A stretch of DNA of 5,492 nucleotides from NCBI RefSeq assembly GCF_044068515.1, contig NZ_JBIPKI010000074.1, positions 1 through 5,492 of the forward strand, in the 5' to 3' direction. The DNA comes from Desulfurivibrio sp044068515. Its GTDB lineage: Bacteria; Desulfobacterota; Desulfobulbia; Desulfobulbales; Desulfurivibrionaceae. Below are positions 1 to 4,032 of the stretch, one piece after another. A program made the translations under genes and the position numbers. Numbering within the stretch: position 1 is the first letter of the stretch; each line of letters starts with the position of its first letter. The notes beneath the pieces were generated by a model, which searched no databases, was not told the DNA's origin, and saw only the letters and a program-made list of their open reading frames with translations.

Positions 1-421
1 CGGCGATCGACAGGGTTCGCAGCAGGGCGGCCAGAAAGGTGAGCCCGACATAAAGCAAGGCCGCCCCCTTGATGAAAGGGAGCATCAGGAAAAAGACCGT
101 GGGCAGATGCATAAAGTAGCGGGGCAGGCTGTGGAGCAGGTGGGCCAGCAGCAGTTCCCGCCGGGCGATCCGGCCGTCGCGGTAGGCCTCGGCCAGCATG
201 GTGTTGGCCGAGATCCCGGAGACGAAGGCCAGGGCGAAACTGGAACCGGCGGTTTCCGAAAAACGGCCGAAACGGATGAACGGCAGGGCCAGGCGCGACA
301 AAGCCCGGTTCCAGCCCAGTTCCTCGATCAGGGTGGCCAGCACCAGCCCCAGGGAGATGAAGATAAATATCCGCCCCAGGGGCAAGGCCAGCCCGGCCCA
401 CAGTTCATCCAGCAGCATCAT
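1..421 (-). CDS. Nucleoside-recognition (GATE) domain membrane protein, N-terminal part, truncated by window edge
   Basis: The first 140 codons are present and the gene runs off the left edge, so its full length is unknown. The product is very hydrophobic, with likely membrane segments near residues 14-33, 60-74 and 104-134. The stretch SGISANTMLAEAYRDGRI (residues 68-85), followed by RREL, HSLPRYFMHLPT and LLRT, looks like the Gate/nucleoside-recognition family (Pfam Gate, related to SpoIIM-A/YjiG-type proteins). These are integral inner-membrane proteins of poorly defined transport or sensing function. The start is the first of two consecutive ATGs (421 and 418). No in-frame ATG, GTG or TTG lies between it and the upstream stop at 524-526, and no good Shine-Dalgarno precedes it. 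It lies 94 bases downstream of the zinc-ribbon gene on the same strand and may be the last of that leftward transcript. The family call rests on recalled motif resemblance; substrate unknown. Confidence 0.72.
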   Translation of the reverse strand, partial: MMLLDELWAGLALPLGRIFIFISLGLVLATLIEELGWNRALSRLALPFIRFGRFSETAGSSFALAFVSGISANTMLAEAYRDGRIARRELLLAHLLHSLPRYFMHLPTVFFLMLPFIKGAALLYVGLTFLAALLRTLSIA

Positions 422-515
422 AGCTTGACCAGTTTGGAAAAAGTTCCCGGCCCCGCGGGTGTCGCCCCGGTGCCGCGAGTTGCCCGGCGGAAAGCGGCGG
501 CGGCCCCAGCCGGCG

Positions 516-728
516 TCAGCCGTTCAGCATGTGGATCCGGCCGCAATCGGGGCAGACCCAGGTGGGGCCGTTGCTCAGGCCCCAGAGGTTCTGGTGGAAG
601 CACTCATCGCAGATCTCGAAACCGCAGGTGCAGTTCCGACAGTAAGGCAGTTCCCGGCGGCAGCAGTGACAGGCAAACTGGCGCCCCCGGCGCCGGCGGC
701 GGGGCGCAGGTTTTTTTTTGTCGCTCAC
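516..728 (-). CDS. Small Cys-rich zinc-ribbon-like protein (70 aa)
   Basis: The frame encodes 70 residues from a GTG start. A basic N-terminus (KKK at 4-6, then RRRRR at 10-14) is followed by ten cysteines: C20, C22, C23, C30, C33, C35, C40, C43, C59 and C62. Three CxxC pairs (30/33, 40/43, 59/62) plus the C20-C23 cluster suggest one or two structural Zn sites; the tail reads VCPDCGRIHMLNG. I do not recognise a named family with confidence. The GTG is chosen because its GTGA overlaps the cutA TGA stop by four bases, a typical translation-coupling arrangement, and because upstream codons in this frame are cutA shadow. AAGGA sits about 12 bases before the GTG, somewhat distant. Codons 4-6 form a run of nine A, a possible slippage site. 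Role unknown; metal handling with CutA, or nucleic-acid binding via the basic N-terminus, are guesses. Confidence 0.75.
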   Translation of the reverse strand: MSDKKKPAPRRRRRGRQFACHCCRRELPYCRNCTCGFEICDECFHQNLWGLSNGPTWVCPDCGRIHMLNG

Positions 729-1054
729 GGCTGAGCTCGGTCCTTGAGTTCTTCCCGCAGCCAGTTGGCGTATCCGCCGCTGCAGAGGGGCATGGGCAGG
801 GCCACCACCTCCGGCACTTCGTAGGGGTGAATCCGGACAATGGCTTCCTCGATCCGGTTGAAATGATCGGCCCGACTTTTGATCTGGCACTGGTATTCAT
901 CGGTGCGCTCAATGGTTCCCTGCCACCAGTACATGCTGGTGATCGGCCCCACGATCTGGACGCAGGCGGCCAGGTGCTCCTCGAGCAGGGTGCGGGCGAT
1001 CCGTTCGGCGGCTTCCTTGGTGGACACGGTGGTTACGATCTGCACATATTCCAT
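725..1054 (-). CDS. cutA: CutA family divalent-cation tolerance protein
   Basis: The product has 109 residues, the usual size for CutA, a small ferredoxin-like trimeric protein found in all domains and linked to copper/divalent-cation tolerance in E. coli, though its biochemical role is unsettled. Seen in the sequence: the N-terminal strand YVQIVTTVSTKEAAERIA, LLEEHLAACVQI with the conserved Cys31, SMYWWQGTIE (residues 40-49), and the hallmark IHPYEVPEVVALP (75-87) with His76 and Glu79. It ends with NWLREEL, as is common in the family. The ATG at 1054 is preferred over an in-frame start 11 codons upstream because family members begin at about this point and AGGGAG lies eight bases before it. 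First gene of the leftward set; its stop overlaps the start of the Cys-rich gene. No signal peptide, so cytoplasmic. Confidence 0.96.
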   Translation of the reverse strand: MEYVQIVTTVSTKEAAERIARTLLEEHLAACVQIVGPITSMYWWQGTIERTDEYQCQIKSRADHFNRIEEAIVRIHPYEVPEVVALPMPLCSGGYANWLREELKDRAQP

Positions 1055-1062
1055 TTCTTTTT

Positions 1063-1068
1063 CTCCCT
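1063..1068 (-). promoter_or_regulatory. Ribosome binding site of cutA
   Basis: AGGGAG on the minus strand, eight bases upstream of the ATG at 1054. It decides the start in favour of the 109-residue form over the in-frame upstream ATG at 1087. Confidence 0.7.
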
Positions 1069-1156
1069 GGCGCCGGGCGGATGTCATGCTGCTCCCGACC
1101 GGCGGTTAAAACCCCTTGCCCCGGTACGCGTTGGACGCCACCAAACCAAGAGGCCG

Positions 1157-1184
1157 GTTAGAACTTCAACTGCTTCGGTAACAA
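1157..1184 (-). promoter_or_regulatory. Candidate sigma70-type promoter for cutA
   Basis: Read on the minus strand: TTGTTA (-35, 1184-1179, 4 of 6 to consensus), a 16-base spacer, then TCTAAC (-10, 1162-1157, 4 of 6). Transcription would begin near 1150, giving a leader of roughly 95 bases before cutA. Weak match judged by eye; position in the A/T-richer stretch supports it. Confidence 0.35.
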
Positions 1185-1214
1185 AAACTGTGGGGCGGAA
1201 TTAAGCGGTCTCTC

Positions 1215-1244
1215 TGGACAAGCCGCTTTTCTTTCTGGTACAGT
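1215..1244 (+). promoter_or_regulatory. Candidate extended -10 promoter for coaX-ldcA
   Basis: TGGACA (-35, 5 of 6 to TTGACA) is separated by 18 bases from TACAGT (-10, 4 of 6), and the -10 is preceded by TGG, an extended -10 (TGn) element. Transcription would start near 1251, leaving a leader of about 105 bases before the coaX ATG. This start also makes the GTG at 1252 an unlikely translation start. Confidence 0.42.
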
Positions 1245-1307
1245 CCCACGGGTGACGGCTTCCGGGTTCGGTCGCCCGGCTCAACTCGCCTATCGTTTAA
1301 TCTTAAC

Positions 1308-1332
1308 CGGTCGCAGCGGCTTGCCGCAACCG
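1308..1332 (+). other. Imperfect hairpin in the coaX leader
   Basis: CGGT pairs with ACCG on the outside and GCGG (1316-1319) with CCGC (1324-1327) on the inside, leaving a four-base loop and an asymmetric internal bulge. There is no T run after it, so it is not an intrinsic terminator. It ends 11 bases before the coaX Shine-Dalgarno. It may be chance in GC-rich DNA. Confidence 0.25.
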
Positions 1333-1343
1333 CCCGGCCGCCC

Positions 1344-1349
1344 AAGGAG
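1344..1349 (+). promoter_or_regulatory. Ribosome binding site of coaX
   Basis: AAGGAG lies seven bases before the ATG at 1357. This strong site fixes the start at the MLLAIDVGNS form, where family members begin, rather than the GTG at 1252. Confidence 0.85.
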
Positions 1350-1356
1350 CCAAGCC

Positions 1357-2139
1357 ATGCTACTCGCCATCGACGTGGGCAACTCTCATACGGTTATCGG
1401 GCTATTCAAGGCCTCGCGCCTGCGCTGCCAGTGGCGGGTAGGCAGCAACCCGGCGGCCACGGTTGATGAACTGGCCGCCCTGCTCCATGGCCTGTTCGCC
1501 ATGGAAAACATCACCTTCGGCCAAATCGGAGGCATGGTCATCGCCAGCGTGGTGCCGCAGGTCACCTCCACCTGGAATCGCTTCGCGGCCGGATTCCTGG
1601 GCCTGGATCTCGACATCACCCCCTTGGAGGTGAACAACCGGCTCGATTATCCGATCCGGGTGGCCATCCCCAATCCGGCCGAAGTCGGGGCCGATCGGCT
1701 GGTCAACGCCACCGCGGCTTACGAGCGTTACCGGACAGCCTTGATCATCGTCGATTTCGGCACCGCCATTACCCTGGACTGCGTTTCCGCCGCCGGCGAC
1801 TACCTGGGCGGTACCATTACCCCCGGAGTCGCCATCGCCCTGGAGGCCCTGGGGCAAAGGACCGCCAAGCTGCCCCGGGTGGATATCACCATCCCCCCGG
1901 CCGCCGCCATCGGCACCAGTACCGTCGAGGCCGTTCGCTCGGGCCTGCTGTTCGGCTATGCCGCCATGATCGAGGGCCTGGTCGGGCGGGTCGGCCGGCA
2001 GATGGCCCCGGAGGTTCCCAAGGTCATCGCCACCGGCGGCATGGCGGAGCTGATTGCCCCCTACACCGAAGTGATCGAAGAGGTCGACCCCCTGCTCACC
2101 CTGGAAGGGCTGCGGATCATTTATGAACGCAACAGTTAA
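1357..2139 (+). CDS. coaX: Type III pantothenate kinase (CoaX)
   Basis: The 260-residue product phosphorylates pantothenate to 4'-phosphopantothenate, the first step of coenzyme A synthesis, in the cytoplasm. CoaX belongs to the ASKHA (acetate/sugar kinase, Hsp70, actin) fold and differs from CoaA in needing a monovalent cation and resisting CoA feedback; that is family knowledge. Seen here in order: the N-terminal phosphate loop LLAIDVGNSHTVIGLF with Asp6, PNPAEVGADRLVN (105-117, pantothenate-binding GADR), IVDFGTAITLD (131-141), YLGGTITPG (149-157), the GTSTVEAVRSGLLFGYAAMIEGL helix region (186-208), and IATGGMAELIAPY (224-236). The length is typical. The last 17 bases overlap the start of ldcA, so both genes are probably read from one message. 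No defect in any motif. Confidence 0.97.
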   Translation: MLLAIDVGNSHTVIGLFKASRLRCQWRVGSNPAATVDELAALLHGLFAMENITFGQIGGMVIASVVPQVTSTWNRFAAGFLGLDLDITPLEVNNRLDYPIRVAIPNPAEVGADRLVNATAAYERYRTALIIVDFGTAITLDCVSAAGDYLGGTITPGVAIALEALGQRTAKLPRVDITIPPAAAIGTSTVEAVRSGLLFGYAAMIEGLVGRVGRQMAPEVPKVIATGGMAELIAPYTEVIEEVDPLLTLEGLRIIYERNS

Positions 2140-3040
2140 GCGCCGGCTGCCGCCGCCCCTGGTTAAGGGCGATACCATCGGCATTTTCGCCCCGGCCGGG
2201 CCGGTACTCGACCCGGGCGCCGCCGCGGCCGGCCTGCGCCTGCTCCGGGAGGCCGGCTTCAAAATCCGCTGCCGCGACGATATCCTGACCCGGCAACCGG
2301 GCTACCTGGCCGCCGACGACCGGGCGCGAGCGGCGGAACTGCACGACCTGTGGCGCGATCCCGAGGTCAAAGCCCTGCTGGCCCTGCGGGGAGGCTACGG
2401 TTGCCTGCGCCTTCTGCCGCTGCTGGACTGGGATCTGCTCAACAGCCGGCCCAAGATGTTGATCGGCTTTTCCGATCTCACCGTACTCCATGCCGCCTTG
2501 CTCCAGCGCACCGTCCTCGTCCCCTTCCACGGCCCCATGCTGTGTACCCTGAGCCAATCCGAGCCCGAGTCCATCCGCCATTTTCTGGCGGCTCTGGCCG
2601 GCCGTTTCCCTGATGTCATCCGGCCGGCTGGTCTGGAGATCCTGCGCCCCGGCAACGCCGGCGGGCCCCTGCTGGGGGGCAACCTGGCCTCGCTCAACCA
2701 TCTGCTGGCCACCGCCTGGGAGCCCGAGCTGGCTGGGGCCGTGCTGTTGCTGGAGGACGTGGGCGAAGCTCCTTATCGCCTGGATCGCCTGCTGACCCAG
2801 TTGGCCCTGGCCGGGCGGCTGGCCCGACCGGCGGCCATCATCCTGGGCGAATTCAAGGAATGCGGCCCGCCGGAAGAGATCTGGCAACGCCTGCTGGAAT
2901 TGACCGCCCGCCAGGAGCTGCCCCTGTGGGCCAACTTCCCCGCCGGCCACGGCCCCCGCAACCTGACCCTGCCCCTGGGCGCCATGGTCCGGCTCGACTC
3001 CAGCCGCGGCGAACTGGTCCTGCCGCCCCCGGTCTCGTAA
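2123..3040 (+). CDS. ldcA: LD-carboxypeptidase, peptidase family S66 (LdcA-like)
   Basis: The 305-residue product fits family S66 LD-carboxypeptidases, which cut the terminal D-Ala from murein tetrapeptides during cell-wall recycling in the cytoplasm. Seen: the N-terminal strand KGDTIGIFAPAGPV (15-28), LLALRGGYGCLRLLPLLDW (85-103), LIGFSDLT (113-120) with the likely nucleophile Ser117, LLLEDVGEAPYRLDR (208-222) with likely catalytic Glu211, and FPAGHGPRNLTLPLG (272-286) with likely His276. All three triad residues are therefore present. No signal peptide is apparent. The ATG lies 17 bases inside coaX. GGAAGGG is 13 bases upstream and GGAT five bases upstream, so initiation may depend on coaX translation. 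MccF-type self-immunity proteins share the fold, but the genomic context gives no reason to prefer that role. Confidence 0.93.
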   Translation: MNATVKRRLPPPLVKGDTIGIFAPAGPVLDPGAAAAGLRLLREAGFKIRCRDDILTRQPGYLAADDRARAAELHDLWRDPEVKALLALRGGYGCLRLLPLLDWDLLNSRPKMLIGFSDLTVLHAALLQRTVLVPFHGPMLCTLSQSEPESIRHFLAALAGRFPDVIRPAGLEILRPGNAGGPLLGGNLASLNHLLATAWEPELAGAVLLLEDVGEAPYRLDRLLTQLALAGRLARPAAIILGEFKECGPPEEIWQRLLELTARQELPLWANFPAGHGPRNLTLPLGAMVRLDSSRGELVLPPPVS

Positions 3041-3064
3041 GGCGGGGCCTGGCCCGGCAACCCC

Positions 3065-3796
3065 TCAGGCGGCCAGGAGATTCCGCACCTTTTCTTCCAA
3101 CAGCTCCGCCAGGTTCTGCTTCTGTTTAAGGTTGTAATCACCGGTGGCAATCGGTTGACCGATGGTGATCGTAACCCGGCCGGGCCTGGCCAGCAGCTTG
3201 CCCTTGGGTAGAATCTCATGGGTTCCGGTAATGGCCACCGGCACCACCTCGACCCCGGCCTTGATCGCCAGCACCATGGCACCGGCCTTGAAGGGCTGCA
3301 ATTTGCCGTCCGAGCTGCGGGTTCCCTCGGGGAAAATGATCACCGAGGTGCCGGCGGCGATTTGCCGGGCCGCTTCATTGAGGCTCTCCAAAGCCCGGCG
3401 GCCATGGCTGCGATCCACCGGGATATAGCCGGCTCGCCGCATGGCCCAGCCGAAGAGAGGAATGGCGAACAACTCCTTTTTGGCCAGCCAGCGGAAATCA
3501 AAGCCCAGGTGGCCCTGGAGCACAAAAATATCAAACTGGCTCTGATGGTTGGCGGCAAAGATGTAGGGTTTGCCGCGATCCAGCCCCTCGAGCCCCTTGA
3601 TGGTTACCATCACCCCGCTGGCCCGGCAGATCCGGCGCCCCCACCAGCGGGGCAGGAACTGCAAGCGGCCGTCCCGATAGCCCAGGAAGAGAGCCAGGAG
3701 CAGGGCGCTGAAACTCACCAGGCCGGTGAGCAGCGGCACCAGGACCAGGACCAGCAGGCCCCGGGGAAGATTAAGCAAGTCTGAAATTTGTTTCAC
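3065..3796 (-). CDS. plsC: 1-acyl-sn-glycerol-3-phosphate acyltransferase (PlsC)
   Basis: The product (243 residues from GTG 3796) acylates lysophosphatidic acid to phosphatidic acid in phospholipid synthesis at the inner membrane. A hydrophobic N-terminal segment at about residues 12-39 should anchor it. The acyltransferase motifs appear in order: NHQSQFD (83-89, the NHx4D catalytic box), GYIPVDR (123-129), FPEGTRS (155-161, phosphate binding) and VPVAITGT (185-192). The start is uncertain: in-frame TTG 3808, GTG 3805 and GTG 3796 are all possible and there is no ATG. I chose GTG 3796 because GGTG lies six bases before it; a TAA at 3821-3823 closes the frame upstream. It is convergent with ldcA, with 24 bases between stops and no clear terminator, and divergent from the DUF748 gene. 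Family certain; the acyl acceptor is inferred. Confidence 0.94.
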   Translation of the reverse strand: MKQISDLLNLPRGLLVLVLVPLLTGLVSFSALLLALFLGYRDGRLQFLPRWWGRRICRASGVMVTIKGLEGLDRGKPYIFAANHQSQFDIFVLQGHLGFDFRWLAKKELFAIPLFGWAMRRAGYIPVDRSHGRRALESLNEAARQIAAGTSVIIFPEGTRSSDGKLQPFKAGAMVLAIKAGVEVVPVAITGTHEILPKGKLLARPGRVTITIGQPIATGDYNLKQKQNLAELLEEKVRNLLAA

Positions 3797-3916
3797 GGTT
3801 GCCACCAATGGCCGAGATGGTTAAGATAATTGCCGGGACGCGAAGCCTGGCCGCCGATCATTTCGCCAGGTTTGCCGAGAGCGCCGTCCCTGAGTAACGG
3901 CTGGACCTGAACGGCC

Positions 3917-3944
3917 CCTTAGTTAAGGCGGGCTTTCGGCGGGC
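3917..3944. repeat. Operator-like repeats at the plsC promoter start region
   Basis: CCTTAGTTAAGG (3917-3928) is an inverted repeat with CCTTA and TAAGG arms. Next to it GGCGGGC occurs twice in the same orientation, at 3927-3933 and 3938-3944, exactly 11 bases apart, about one helical turn. They straddle the expected plsC transcription start near 3939, a position where a repressor could bind. Short and unproven. Confidence 0.3.
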
Positions 3945-3945
3945 G

Positions 3946-3954
3946 ATTATAGCA
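3946..3954 (-). promoter_or_regulatory. Extended -10 promoter pointing at plsC
   Basis: The minus strand reads TGCTATAAT: a perfect TATAAT (3951-3946) preceded by TGn, the extended -10 consensus. No good -35 lies 17 bases upstream (TGGCGG), which extended -10 promoters tolerate. Transcription would start near 3939 and give plsC a leader of roughly 140 bases. The same bases read TATAGC on the plus strand, so some rightward initiation toward the DUF748 gene is conceivable. Confidence 0.55.
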
Positions 3955-4032
3955 TGTCCCGGCGCCCCCCGCCAGTTCCCCAAGCAGCCCAACCCTCGTC
4001 CCGGGCCCAGCGCCCCATGAGAATCAGCAGCA

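Larger units (their letters stand above)
1055..1356. other. Divergent intergenic region between cutA and coaX
   Basis: About 300 bases separate the two divergent gene starts. The stretch 1140-1245 is visibly richer in A and T than the flanking genes, as expected for promoters. An open frame across it (from a GTG at 1252 into coaX) gives a 35-residue extension without family resemblance. I see no RNA gene or riboswitch class that I recognise. It holds one promoter candidate per direction, a hairpin in the coaX leader, and the two ribosome binding sites listed separately. Confidence 0.6.

Noticed and set aside
440..475. Possible intrinsic terminator after the zinc-ribbon gene, leftward, from the GC-rich stretch followed by TTTTT
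   Set aside because: No stem of adequate length with a proper loop could be drawn next to the T run; CCCGCGGG leaves only a two-base loop.
107..1204. A 365-codon plus-strand open frame across the left region
   Set aside because: It is antisense to the GATE-domain gene, the zinc-ribbon gene and cutA, reads as Gly/Gln/Arg-rich low-complexity sequence and has no family resemblance.
1402..2262. A 286-codon minus-strand open frame opposite coaX
   Set aside because: Gly/Asp/Gln-rich mirror translation of coaX codons with no recognisable motif; coaX is certain on the other strand.
2117..2950. A 277-codon minus-strand open frame opposite ldcA
   Set aside because: Same kind of Gln/Gly-rich shadow; ldcA carries the full S66 triad on the plus strand.
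3799..3827. Plus-strand promoter TTGCCA, 17 bases, TAAGAT, for the DUF748 gene
   Set aside because: Match is fair by eye, but it overlaps the plsC start codons and would leave a 200-base leader; not strong enough to list.
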